Below are positions 1 to 11,447 of a stretch of DNA of 64,000 nucleotides, in pieces (position 1 is the stretch's first letter; the number at the start of each line of letters is the position of its first letter). The stretch spans positions 2,294,001 through 2,358,000 of the forward strand of contig CP071499.1 in assembly GCA_017354895.1 (NCBI GenBank), read 5' to 3'. The notes beneath the pieces are model-generated. The model saw nothing but the letters and a program-made list of their open reading frames with translations. It had not been told where the DNA came from and made no database searches. Origin of the DNA: Podospora comata. Taxonomy: Eukaryota > Ascomycota > Sordariomycetes > Sordariales > Podosporaceae. The translations under genes were made by a program, and so were the position numbers.

Positions 1-308
1 ATAGACTGGAGGAAGGAAACCCTTTTATTGTGCTGCCTAGATGCCTCGCAAAGTTGATGCTCAGCCGGGAAGAGGTAGCTACGGAGAGGTAGGTAAGCTG
101 GTATTAATAGCAAGAGGAGAGAGCTGGTTTTGCCTTTGAGCCATTGCGGTTGTCCATCATCAATCAATCTTTGTACATGACAGACAAGATTAAAGCTATC
201 ACGATATCCCCAACTCCAACGAACCTCAAATCCCACATCTATCTCTCTCTCTCTCTCTCTCTCTCCCGCTAAAGACTACCTGCTACAACGAGGACGACAA
301 CAGCAAAC
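1..308. other. Upstream region of the proteolipid gene
   Basis: No coding sequence is supported here. A CT dinucleotide run lies at about 242-265, and the presumed 5' leader of the proteolipid gene follows. Pyrimidine-rich tracts like this are common just upstream of start codons in filamentous fungi. No other element is recognised. Confidence 0.5.
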
Positions 309-946
309 ATGGACGAAGCACACTACAGAAACCTCGATCGATGGTACTGCTCCCTTCTCCTCTCCCCAATACACACCCAACTAACCTCCATCCGTCAACA
401 GCCCAGACTACTCCGTCAGCCTCCCCCTCCTAAAAAAATAAAATAAAAAAAATATAAAAAAAACACCCCCTGATTACCCTCTAGCCTTTCTTCGGAGCCC
501 TAGGCTGTGCCCTCTCCATAATCCTCACCGTCTTCGGCGCCTCCTACGGCACCGCCAAGTCCTCTGCCGGTCTCTTCTCCTCCGGCGTCCTCCGCCCCGA
601 CCGCGTCATGCAAAACACCCTCCCCTCCATCATGTCCCAAATCCTCTCCATCTACGGCCTCGTAATCTCAGTCATTATATCCTCCTCCCTGACCGAGTCC
701 GTCCCCCTCTTCACCTCGTTCCTCCACCTAGCCGCCGGCCTCTCCGTCGGCCTCTGCGGTCTCGCCGCCGGCTTCTCCATCGGCATCGTCGGCGACGCGG
801 GCATCCGGGCGTCTACCCAGCAGCCTAGGCTCTACACCGGCATGGTCCTCATCCTCATCTTTGCTGAGGTGTTGGGGTTGTATGGCGTTATTGTTAGTAT
901 TCTCATGATCACTAGGAGTAGAGAGGGGAGGGCTTGTTTGGAGTAA
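309..946 (+). CDS. V-type ATPase proteolipid subunit, c-like (diverged copy)
   Basis: Membrane-rotor proteolipid of the vacuolar H+-ATPase, which carries protons across vacuolar and endosomal membranes. The exons are 309-343, 402-414 and 485-946, giving 169 aa. The N-terminal [13 protein letters not shown] stretch is only made when a 13-nt middle exon is included; it matches the family's CPxYAPFFG start. There are four hydrophobic helices, the GASYGTAKS and GIVGDAGIR motifs, and the proton-carrying glutamate (Glu144, in [10 protein letters not shown]). It looks closer to subunit c (Vma3) than to c' (Vma11), but several positions that are near-invariant in fungal c differ, for example SSAGLFSS after GTAK and a charged C-terminal tail. 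It may therefore be a paralogue rather than the main c subunit. The second intron has an unusual GTCAGC donor. Confidence 0.88.
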
Positions 947-1128
947 GAACACCATCAAGGCTGTTGAGCAGAGGGGGAGAGACGGGAACGGTCGGTGTTT
1001 GATAAATCGAGGGTATCAACGTTTCGCTCTCTCCTTTCTACGTCATATAAATTCCATCTTGGTCTCATCACACCTCACTCGGGTTGTTAAAAATACGCTC
1101 ACCACCCTGACATCATAAACCCTCCCCT

Positions 1129-4100
1129 TTACAAAGCCCACTCCTCCAAATCCTCCCCCTCCGCCACAAAGGGCTCATTAATCCTCCTAACAGCATAATC
1201 ACTGCACAAAATACTGTTCTCTTTCGTCAGCCAAACATCTCAGCCTCTCCGCTTCGGAAAAAAAACTCACCAAGCATCAGCAACCAACCCATCCAACTCC
1301 CTCACCACCCTCTCCCTCCTCTCCCCCTTTACCACCCCCTTCCCTATCAGCCCTTGAATCTCCCTGATCCTCCTCCCCTTCGCCGCCCCGCTCTGCTCCA
1401 GCACCCTCCTCCCCAAACAGTCACTGTGAAACGCGTGCTGACACGGAAAAACAAAAAACTGCCTCGCCAGCAGCGGCAGCCCGCAAACATAGCACTTCTC
1501 CCCGGGCTCCACAATCGCGTACCTCCTGTCCAGCGCCGCAATGTCGACCTTGATGTTCGCCGCCGTCAGGCTGCTCTCGTCCATCTCCTTCCGCAACGCA
1601 TCAATGCTCCGGCTGTACTCCTCCAGCGCATTGCAAATCTCCTCTTTGAAATCGTCAATCACGACGAAATCTGGAAAAAACGGGATCAAATCTTCAATCT
1701 TGAGGAGGTCGTTGCAGCGCTTGAGGAACTCAATCGCGGCCTTGATGCCGTTGGATTGCGAAATGACCTTTTTCGCGACAGCAAGCCAGAGTTTTTTCCG
1801 CAGCGCGGGGTTCGACATGGGCCGGTCGGCAACGATGGACGCGAGCTCGATCTTGTCGTGCGACAGGGCCAGGTCCACAGCCTGGACGTACTGTCCCATG
1901 CTGGTGTAAATATGTGCGCAAGACAGGACCCGGTGGTTCTGTATGCACAACCTCAGTGCGAAATCCTGGTCGAAATTCGGCTCGTCCCCCTGTGAGGCGA
2001 GATAGGCCATGAGCTGGGACTCGTCCGTTGACGAGTGCGAAGCGTAAATCGACACCAGAGTGTTGTGAACAGCCGCGTCTGTCGAGCCGAGCTGGTTAAC
2101 CACATACTGCAGATACCGAACAGCCTGGTTCTGACTCAACGGCCCCTTGAAGTTCCTGTCATACTCCAGCAACGCCGGGATCAAATTCCGTGGGTCAAGG
2201 TTGCTCTGCCGCATCAAGATATCGACCAGCTCGGTAGCGGCATGCGTCATAAGCACGCTGCTGTGCCGGTAAAACACCCCGGCATCGGTCTGCCTCTTGA
2301 GCACCTTGAGCGCCTCCGACCACCTCTCCCTCTGAACCCAGTACGACAAGACATAATTGTAGTCGTTGACAACATTGGCATAATACAGCAGCTCCTCCTC
2401 CCGGCCATGGCTGCTGATGATATCATAGACAGTCTGCCGGTCAAGATCCTGCTTGTGCTTCGTGACAAAATCCTGAAACTCTGCCCTCACGGCCTCGAGC
2501 TGCTCTCTCGTCTGGGTCGGGCTCAACGTCTCAGACAACTCCGCCCCCGTGATGATAGTGTCATCCAGCGAGTTGAGCTTGGCCATAAACACCTCCACCA
2601 ACCAAGCCGCAATCATGACCCTCTGCATCACAAACGACCTCTTGTACGTGCCCAGCTTGGTCAGCAAGTACTTCCTCAGCGCATCCGGCTGGTCGTTGTC
2701 GATGAACGTCAACGCCACCTCCTCAAACGGCTTGCTGCTCTTCCCATACACCCCCGCCGCCTCGATGTGCTGCCCCTTTCCCACCATGTGATCCCCATGC
2801 GCAATCGCCACCGCATCCTTCTGCGCGGGCGTGCGCGCGTGCTGCAGCGCCGCCTCAAAGTCCTCAAACTTGAGCATAATCTTCCAAATATCCCTATCCT
2901 CCTCCTTGGGCACAATCTCCAATATCTCCTGCGGCGTAAACAACCAGAAAGTGTTCTTCTGAACATCCACGCTCAACCCCACCGCCCTCTGCCCCTGCTC
3001 CAGCGCAATCTGATCATAGACAATATCCCCCGTCAGCCGATTGGCAACCACCACCCTCCTCCCAACCAAGCAAATAACATGCCACTGCGTCAACGCCACA
3101 GCCTCGACGTCATCCGTCGAAACCTGCCTCTTCCCCCCCGCAGCCTCCACCCCATTCGAATTCGTCAGCTGCCCCTTGGTCAACAGCCTCCCCTCATTGA
3201 AAATCCTGCTCCCCAAATCCCCCGTGTTCCCATCCACCAACAGCCGTCCATGAAACACCCCCTGCGAACTCAACCAAGCAAACGCCCTCTCGGGCACCTC
3301 TTCCTCCCTGAACCTCGTCGGATTAACACCCTGCTCCACCACATCCGGGCTCACCACCAAACTCCCTCCCTGCCCCGGCCTCCCATCCCCAAAACTCACC
3401 GGCTGCTCCCCCTCAAACAACCCCCCATAAATCCCTTGGTGCCCCTCATGCCCCCTCCTCCCCACCTTTCCAACCCAGTGCATCAGCCTCCCCCGCGTAG
3501 CCACCAACACCCTCCTCACCTCCCCGCTTCTATCCCCCCCAGGCAGGGAATCAACCCACAACCCCGTCACCGGCCCACCCTCACCAACCTTCCAAACCAG
3601 CTTCACATACTTATCCTCCTTGCGATAAAACTCATTACTTTGTTCAACAAACGCCTCATAGATATTCCCATCCGCCGCACCAATCAATATCTCCCTCGTA
3701 CTACTCGTCGGCAGCGCAGGCGACCAGGCCACCGCCTCGATGGAGACACCCCGGAGTTTTGCCAGGGGGCGGGGGGTGTCCGACTGGGAGTGGAGGTAGT
3801 AGTTTTCCCCGAGGGAGGTGGCGATGAGGAGGTGGGAGGCGGTCGGGTCTAGGAACATGCGGCGGATGATGCCTGATTCGGAGGGTTTTTTGGGGAGGTG
3901 GATGTCTATATCATTAGCGTCTGATACTCAGAGGGTGGGAGAGAGAGAGAGAAAGAAATACCCTGAATCTCATCAGGTCTGTTGAGATCAATCCTCAGGA
4001 TCCGCCCCGACGAAAGAGCGAGGATGATCACATTGTTGGCTACCTGTCCCGCGACAAAGTCGTCGTAGATAGGGAACTGGAGCTGGACTTGCTCGACGTT

Positions 4101-4220
4101 GAATAAAGGCAGAGCGGTATCAGTGGCGAGGTCGGTGAGGGCGTCGGCGGCGACGAAACCGCCGTTCGTCGTGGTGGTGGTGGTGGTGGTGGTGGTGATG
4201 GTGGTTGGTTCGAGTGCCAT
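1129..4220 (-). CDS. Vacuolar sorting protein Vps18 (HOPS/CORVET subunit)
   Basis: Core subunit of the HOPS and CORVET tethering complexes, acting in endosome and vacuole fusion. The coding exons on the minus strand are 4220-3962, 3905-1271 and 1213-1129, giving 992 aa. The N-terminal half is the beta-propeller region typical of Pep3/Vps18. The middle is alpha-solenoid (clathrin-repeat-like), and the C-terminus is a RING beginning CYVCGLPLLARQFF at about residue 891, with CQHAFHSDC. The small last exon supplies the final Cys pair, ACILC (Cys965 and Cys968), followed by RRINEPFV, which matches the animal Vps18 tail. Without that splice the frame stops at 1267 after ADAW and the RING is incomplete. 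A run of Thr codons (ACC/ACA, about 4165-4205) near the N-terminus is a slippage-prone repeat. The gene is convergent with the proteolipid gene, about 180 bp apart. Confidence 0.93.
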
Positions 4221-5048
4221 GACGGGTTATGTGGATGGTGGAGAGACGTGGTGGTTTGAATGTTTCCGTTAGGCTTTTAGATGGTACGCATTGTGGGTTG
4301 GGGGGGTTGGTTTGTGTCTTGTTGACCAGAATTGGGTTCCTTCAACCGCAAGAAAAGTGATGTCGTTGTCGCAAAAAGTTGGAGTTAGCTGCCTACCTAA
4401 AGCAAGTTGTGTTGTTGCGTTGCAGAAGGCACCACCACCGCTGATCGGCAATGTGATGCGCCGCCACAGAGGTGCACCCAAGGTACCCCGAACCTATAGC
4501 TCCAAAGGCAAGCTTCCGTCCCCCTTCCTACGGGGACCCCAACCACCGACCACCCGGCTCCCGGTCAGCCCCACATGACACCCCCCTATACAAACTTCTC
4601 CTGTTGCTCCTGTTCGTCATCTGATTCATCACCACGTGTGGACAATACATGTTCAAATGATTTGCTTGCAATGCTATATACATAGAGTTGGTTGTTGGTT
4701 CGGGTATCTATATATACAAAAAAGAAATATCATCCATCCAGTCCTCCCCCTCGAGAAAGAATATCAAAAAAAAAGCAACAGTGAGGGAGGGATGGGGCCA
4801 GCTCAATAAATACGAAAATGATGAGCACACTCCCGCCCCATCTCCAGCTCCCCGGACCTCAATCTCGTGTCCCTCTGCCGTTTCCCTCATCATAAAGATA
4901 ACAACCCCAAGCCCCAGCAGCCCCAGCAGCCCCAGCAGCCCCCCAACAGTGATAGCCAGCAGCAGTCCTAAAATCAAAATAAAATCAAAAAAGAAGCCGA
5001 CATGTGCCAATCTACCCTGATGTCCTCCCCCCGTTGTTCTTGATCACA
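4221..5048. other. Intergenic region between VPS18 and the methyltransferase
   Basis: This holds the promoter side of VPS18 and the 3' side of the methyltransferase gene. Reading frames here are short and lack family resemblance. A CAGCAGCCC-type short repeat lies near 4915-4945. No gene, RNA or mobile element is recognised. Confidence 0.5.
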
Positions 5049-6528
5049 TCATGATATCTCGCTGCCTCCCTCCCCCATTGGTTCGTCCGATAACCTTTGC
5101 ATCGTCCGTACCGACCTACCCCCAATCGTGCCCTCATCCCCGCTATAATCATTCAGTTCCCCATTCTCCGCCAGCCCCTTCGCCGTCCACTGCCCAGGCA
5201 CCAGCGGTTTCCTTCCCACCATGACACGCAACTTGACCACAAACGAACTCAACCTGTCCGGATCATCCGCAATCGCTTTCGTCTCCTTCGAAGCGGTATC
5301 GCACAGACCCCTGACATACTTCTCATCCATGTCCAGATACTTGGTCAGCAACCTCAAACACTGAGCCTCGATACCCGTCACAATGGAAAACAGCCAAAAC
5401 TTTCCATAGCTGGCGTTTTCCCTCGACCCAATACCGAGGTCGTGAACCTGCTCCTTGATGTCGACAAACCCTGCTTGAAACAACAAGTCCTTATTCATAT
5501 GCACCCCCCTAGGTCGTCCAGCCCGTTCCGCCGCTTCGATGGATGCCTTGGTGAGAATATGCGCCGCTGACCCTTCGGGAAAGAAGGACAAATAGTTATC
5601 ATCCGAGAACAAATCGTCCCAGTCAATCACCTCGATCCACCCCCCGGGCTTGATGCACATGAACGCCTGACTGTAGATAAACGACCAGTCCGTAAAACAC
5701 CCGTCCATGCTCCGAATATGCACCAAGTCCACTGCATTCATCGGTCTTATCCATTCGTCCTCGGCGTTCTCAATGTGAAATTCGATGTTGAGCGGCACCT
5801 GGTCCGTCGGCTGGATAGGCGCAATATCCGTCCCAAATACTTCGCAGCGAGGGTACTTTTCCGCCATGCCGATCGCCCACTCCCCAATACCCGTCCCAAT
5901 GTCCAGGATGTACTGTGGGTTGTGCAGTGGCACTGTGGTAAGTTCAAGGTCGAATAGCTTCAGAAACACCTGATGCACCACGTATTGCCGCGTCTGTTCG
6001 GTTTCGTCAATCGGCATGTAGTAGTCGCCGCAGTACGTTCGTCCATATTCTTCTATGTAATCGACATCTTCGGCGTAAAGCGTTCGAGACGAGTCTCTGC
6101 GAGTCGTGGTTAGTTTGCACATCCCATGTGGGGGCTGAAGAGATTCGGAGAACAAACATTGTCGCGGCGTCCATCCCATACTCGAATGGATATTCGACCT
6201 GGTGGGCCGGTTGGACGGTAGGGTAGGTGCTCATGGCGTACACCGACCGGGCGTGACCCGGAAGCTCTTCTTCCTCCTCGTGGCCGTTTCCTTCCAAGTC
6301 CTCGTCCCCGTCTTCGTCAACCTCCAACACAACCCTCCTATCCCCTTCCACAACCACCACTCGATATTCCGTCTCGGGGTCCGTGTCGACCTCGATAGGT
6401 TCGCCAAACGTGCAGGGTGGTGGAGTCTTGTCAACCGGCGATCGACAATGCGACTCCTCCTTCTTTTGCACGTCGTGCGTAGCAGGCAACAAGCCGTCTC
6501 CGTTTCTGATAGTCTCGACCGAGTTCAT
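5049..6528 (-). CDS. SAM-dependent methyltransferase, LaeA/TAM-type
   Basis: Predicted class I S-adenosylmethionine methyltransferase of the large fungal LaeA-like group. The exons on the minus strand are 6528-6158 and 6096-5049, giving 472 aa. The 61-nt intron contains a good CTAAC branch site. ATG at 6528 is the first ATG of the frame. The first 95 residues or so are acidic and low-complexity, followed by the group's usual lead-in (STYPTVQPAHQVEYPFEYG). After a YYMPIDETEQTR region comes SAM motif I, DIGTGIGEWA (189-198), then an acidic strand end (FGTDIAPIQP) and CIKPGGWIEVID. The substrate is unknown; members of this group range from regulators of secondary metabolism to small-molecule methylases. 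No biosynthetic cluster surrounds it, so a housekeeping or regulatory role is as likely. Confidence 0.88.
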
Positions 6529-6901
6529 CGCCACTGTTCGTCACTGTCCTATTTTCTCCCTTTGCCTTTCCTAAGCACTGCTGACTGTGTCCCCCCACCT
6601 CGGCCGCTTTCCCCCATGAGAGTTGTCCCGACAAGATATCCTGCTCACAAAGCTGCTACTCGACTAGGTAGAGGTGACGGCGCATAGGGTAGGATTCGAA
6701 AGGCGCAACACGCGCGCAATTGTCTCGGTTGTTTGTAGAGAACGAGAAAGGCGTTTTAATTGTTGCCGATCCCACCATGGGTCAAGTGAGAGGGATTTGG
6801 GGATGTGTGACCACAACCGGCTGTTGTTCCCCGTGTGAGGCAAACCGCGGGTGCGAGAACCGAGAGGGCGGATATGTTATCAAACCCGGCTCTGGCCACA
6901 A

Positions 6902-6933
<32 letters not shown>

Positions 6934-6986
6934 ACACACACACACACCCACACACACCCACACACACCCACAGATACACACACACC
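6902..6986. repeat. CA/TG microsatellite
   Basis: Nearly uninterrupted CA dinucleotides on the plus strand, broken by CAGACA and CCCA variants. Length variation between strains is expected. Frames through it encode only Thr/His or Val/Cys runs, which argues that they are not genes. Confidence 0.9.
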
Positions 6987-7244
6987 AAGTGCCGAGAACG
7001 GAGATATGGGAAAAGTCAAGGGCAAAGGTGGCAACCAAAAATATAACAAGAATGATAAAATAAGAAAAGAAAAGAAAAAAAAGCCGTTTGTCCCGCTGCG
7101 ATGGATGGGATCCGAAAACGGGATGGATGGATGGAATGTTCAAAAAGCGCCGATACCGTTGATTTGGTTCGGCCACCTGCCCATGGTCAGATGTCAGATG
7201 AAAGGGTGGGGGAGAGAACAAGAGACAATGAAGGAAGGTTAGGG

Positions 7245-7265
7245 AAGAGAGAGAGAGAGAGAGAG

Positions 7266-7297
<32 letters not shown>

Positions 7298-7300
7298 GGA
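7245..7300. repeat. GA microsatellite
   Basis: A purine-only GA array with GGGA interruptions on the plus strand. The apparent Arg/Glu-rich and Ser/Leu-rich reading frames across it are artefacts of the repeat. Confidence 0.85.
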
Positions 7301-9696
7301 AAGGGACAAAAAAAAACGTGCAGGCGAGACGGGCAGAAACAAACGAGCGAAGCGGGAGCAGCTGTGTGCTGCTTGATGTTCTCTCTCTCTCTCTCTCTGT
7401 GTGCAAGGTTAAGTAAAGGTAGGGGGGTGACTTGATCTGGACTGGGCCGGTTCTTGACGCTAGCGATATGCAGCAGAGAATCCACTGAGAATTCCCTGGC
7501 TCCTGGCTCCTGGGTACCGCCGCGACGCTACGATGCTTCGTTACGAGGCCAAACGAGCGGAATCGTTCCCGTCTTTTTTTTTTGTGTGTTTTTTTTGTGC
7601 TTGCTTTCCATCCTTTTTTCAGTGCATCCTCTTTTCAGTACTCAACTCGACCCCGGCTGACTCTGTGTCTGACTCTGTCTGTATATCTCTCTGTACCTAT
7701 CTAATCGCGGATCGATGAGAGGATACCTACTGTGCCTCACACTCAATGCTCTCCATCGCTCACAGCATCCGCCATCCGCAACCGCACACCCGAAGTCTGT
7801 CGAGCCTGGACCCGGCCTGTGATGAACAGCAGCGCGCCTGGGGATCCCTTCCCCCCCGCTCGCGGACCACTGAGCGGGAGAACCCTTGCCAGGGGTGTGG
7901 GGAACTATGCTCGGGCCAACCGAAACCAACCATTGGGTTGGGACGTTGAGCACGGGCCCTTCCAAGAAGCATCCACGGCACCCAAGAACCAGGTGCCAGG
8001 TGGTTTGTTCATTCAGGGCAAAAGAGCGCAAACCCGTGGCAGCGGTTCGGTGTTGTTGTGTCTTTCTTGTTACTTCTTTGACCGTTATTCGCCTCGCTTC
8101 CACCTCTCAGCATATATAATGCACTCATTCGGACTATAGCCCCCGAGAAGAGAAATCGGCTAGCTCTTCTAGTTCTCGGACAATTTCAAAAGTCTCTCTC
8201 TCATCAGGACGGAGTGTCATTCGATTCTTGACATATCCATGATCTAACACAGCAAAGATCATCGTCAACCTCTTTCCAAAACCCCCTCAAACTCGGTAAC
8301 ACCCAAACCCAAGCCGCTCCGACCCGACAGCACGGGCGGCACTTCCCTTCCGATATGTTCACTCTTCTCACCCTGCCCCAGGGGAACATCCCATCTTTTT
8401 ACGTCTGTCGGTTTCGCTTAACTTTTCGATATCCCCTCTCTCAATATGCTTTGCTGGCAACTCTCACTCTCTCACTCACTCTCTCTCACACTCACTGTTA
8501 TCCTGCTGTGCTGTATCTGTTTTCTAGGCGTACCCGATCCAATGCCACGGGCCCTAGTTAGGGTACCTTAGCTCACTGATCCTCTATCAGCACCCCTGGA
8601 ACTCGCATGTGAGCTTCGAACACGTCCTGGTTGTCGGTATCCAAACAAAACCTGCCACGACAGCAAAGGTCTCCAAGCGTGCATTGTAAACGAGATTTGC
8701 TTTTCTCTTTTTGTTTCCAGAGATCCCGAGGGTTTGGGTCGGGTCCCGCCTTTGACAAAAGATTCCAAATTCACAACTTGCGACTTCAGCTTCTACTCTA
8801 CTCTATGCGTTCTCTTGGTTTTGGGTACTCGAGCCACATTGTGGAATTACAACAACCTGAACACAGGCTCAAGATACCTAGCCATATGTCCCCGAGTTCC
8901 ATCAAATAAACGCAGACCACACCCAATTCATAACTCTCCCCTTCCCCCAAAGTTGCCAAAGTGGACTCAGTCATTAGTCTCGAGTCTCGGTTGGCTTTCC
9001 CCCTCCCTGCTCGCAACCCCAACCACCCCCCCTTCCCACAAGGAAATAAAACTCCACCAGCTCGCGCACAATTGGACTTCACAGCTATCCATACACACAT
9101 ATCACAAGCACTCGTAGTAGGTAGCGCGGTTACGGTATACGATACAGTGGAGACCTTACCTTCACCTTCCCAGCATATCGGATACGCGCCGCCGAGCGGT
9201 CCATCGAAGCGAGCATCTGCTCCATCCCGAGCGTCGTCGGTCGGAGAGAAAACCTCACAAGCGAAGCGAGCGAGCCAGCGCTCAGACACTTTCATATGTC
9301 AATATGCCATGCTTTATTATGCTCAAGTCCCCGCGAGCGGCCATGGCAAATATCTTACTACAAGCTCAATCTCGGCGTGTGAATGCCGGCCGGCTGGATA
9401 ACTTCAACTTATTGGCAACGACCGACTGCAACTCTTACAAAGCAGTTTCATCACACACACCTATTACTGAGAGAGAGAGAGAGAGAGAGAGAGAGGCATA
9501 GTCAACCGCAGGAATGATATCTCATATTCATAGGAAAACCCCTCAAAACCTACTCCATAACCACTGTTCTCTTTGCCCTCCCCCCCGTCAGTCTCCTACA
9601 ACTCTATTCATCATCTCTTCATTAAACCCCCAACAACCTCAACCTCCTCAACTCCTCCCTCGTCCCCTCAATACCCCCCCCCGCGCAAAGCGACAC

Positions 9697-11185
9697 CTAC
9701 GTCGCCACCACATGCTGTTCCCCCCCACCAACCCCATTCTCGCTCCTCGTCTTCCTCTTGCTACTAGAACCCCCCTCCGCCCCTTGAGGGTGATCGCTGA
9801 CAGGCTCATGATCGCTCACCACCTCCATCCCCGTCACCACCGGAAACGGGCTCAACACCTTGCTGATATCCCCCCACCACTCCTCCCCAAACCTCCTGTA
9901 CCACTCCACCGTGATCCTCAGCCCCTCCGCAAAGCTCGTCTTCTGATCCCACCCCAGCTGCCTCAGCTTCGTCCCATCAACCGCATACCTGTGGTCGTTG
10001 AACGGCCGATCGTGGGTGTACTTGACCCACCGACCAAACTCGTCGGGCGTCCCGTGAGAAATGCCCATCTCGTCCAGCAGCTTGCCGCAGAGCGACAAGT
10101 TGCTGATCTCATCGTACGATCCCACATTGTAAATCTGGCCCAGCTGGCCCTTGTGGAGAATCGTGTCAAACGCGTCCGCCGCGTCGCCCGCAAAGAGGTA
10201 ACGCCGCGTGGGCGAGCCGTCGCCGTGGAGGACAACTGGTCTGCCCCGGTTCAAAAGGCAGGCGAATTTGGGTATGATTTCTATTCCTCGTCAGTAACAT
10301 CACCACACACACGGCTTCAAAACCGGGCCAAAAACTCACTCTCGGGATACTGATGCGGTCCATAAACATTGTTGCTCCGCACAATGATCACCGGCAGCTT
10401 GAAGCTCTTCTGATACGAATGCACCAGCATCTCGGCCGCCGCCTTGCTCGCCGCGTACGGGTTCGTCGGCGCCAGAATGCTCGTCTCCAGCAAGTCGTCG
10501 TCGTCGTCCTTAACCTCGCCGTAGACCTCGTCGGTGGAAATGTGGATAAACCTCTTGATGCCCACCTTCTTTGCGCTCTCGAGCAAGACGTGGGTCCCGT
10601 ACACATTCGTGTGGGTGAACCCGTACGAGTTGCCAAAGCTCAGATCAACATGCGACTGGGCCGCAAAGTGGAAAATGGTGTCAATGTTGTACCGCTCGAG
10701 GCAGCCCAGGACCTCGGACGGGTTGGTGATGTCGCCCTGGTGGAAGGTAAAGTTTCGTCTGTCGTTGAGGACTCTGGTGTTGTTGAGTGAGGAGCAGTAG
10801 TCTAGCTTGTCGAACGAGACAATGTTGTAGGCGTGGGGGTAGGTTAGTGTGAGATGACGGACGAGCCAGCAGGCGCTGCGGGAAACATTGTCAGTTCCTG
10901 GGAGACCGAAATGCCGAGCCGGGTCACTTACATGAAGCCGGCGCCTCCCGTGATCATGATATTCTTGACATCGGGCAATGGGTCAAACTTGGTGCTGCCC
11001 GTGAAGATGGGCGCCTCCTTCCAGATGCCATAGTCTTCGAAGAAGCTGTTGTTTCGGCCGGGAGGGCGATAAGCTGGAAATTTGCGGTGAGCATAGATGT
11101 TCGGCTTTTAGATGCTCAAAAAGGCGAGCGTTGCCTTACCATTGACTGACCCAGTGGGCGAGACTGCCCCAGCCGCGATGGTCAT
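9697..11185 (-). CDS. NDP-glucose 4,6-dehydratase-like protein (RmlB family)
   Basis: Extended short-chain dehydrogenase expected to convert a nucleotide-activated glucose to the 4-keto-6-deoxy sugar, the first step toward rhamnose-type sugars. The exons on the minus strand are 11185-11140, 11073-10932, 10875-10340 and 10280-9697, giving 435 aa. The NAD-binding glycine motif is ITGGAGFI (about 56-63), split across exons. The dehydratase signature TDEVYGE carries Thr177, Asp178 and Glu179, and the catalytic pair is Tyr203 and Lys207 (YAASK). A conserved RSNNVYGPHQYPEK segment spans the last intron. Fungal relatives act on UDP-glucose; the substrate here is inferred. The partner epimerase/reductase is not in this window. 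An N-terminal extension of about 50 residues precedes the fold, and the C-terminal 60 residues are low-complexity. Confidence 0.9.
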
Positions 11186-11397
11186 TGTCTCTTTTAGGTT
11201 TTGTGAGATATAAAAGTATATATGGCGAGAGAGAAAGGTAAATAATGCGGAGCGCGTGTTGTCCGTCAGGAAGAAGTTGAGGCGGGCGGTTGGTGCAAAA
11301 GAGAGAGCAAGCAACCTGGAACGACGACCGGATCCTGGAGCAGAAGAGTAAGTATGAGCGAGGAATGCAGACCAGTATGATGAACCACCTCCCTAGA

Positions 11398-11447
<50 letters not shown>

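Larger units (their letters stand above)
6529..9696. other. Long gene-free stretch rich in microsatellites
   Basis: About 3.2 kb without a supported gene. Candidate frames are short, overlap one another and consist largely of repeat-encoded Thr/His or Arg/Glu runs. It contains a CA array (about 6902-6986), GA arrays (about 7245-7300 and 9470-9496) and a CT run (about 7380-7398). It holds the upstream region of the methyltransferase gene and the 3' side of the dehydratase gene. A long non-coding transcript cannot be excluded from sequence. Confidence 0.5.

Noticed and set aside
2035-3852. 605-aa frame antisense to VPS18
   Set aside because: Rich in Arg, Pro, His and Gln, as expected for the reverse of a Cys/Leu/Asp-coding strand; no domains seen.
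6835-7242. Frames through the CA and GA microsatellites
   Set aside because: Encode only repeat-derived Thr/His or Arg/Glu; not genes.
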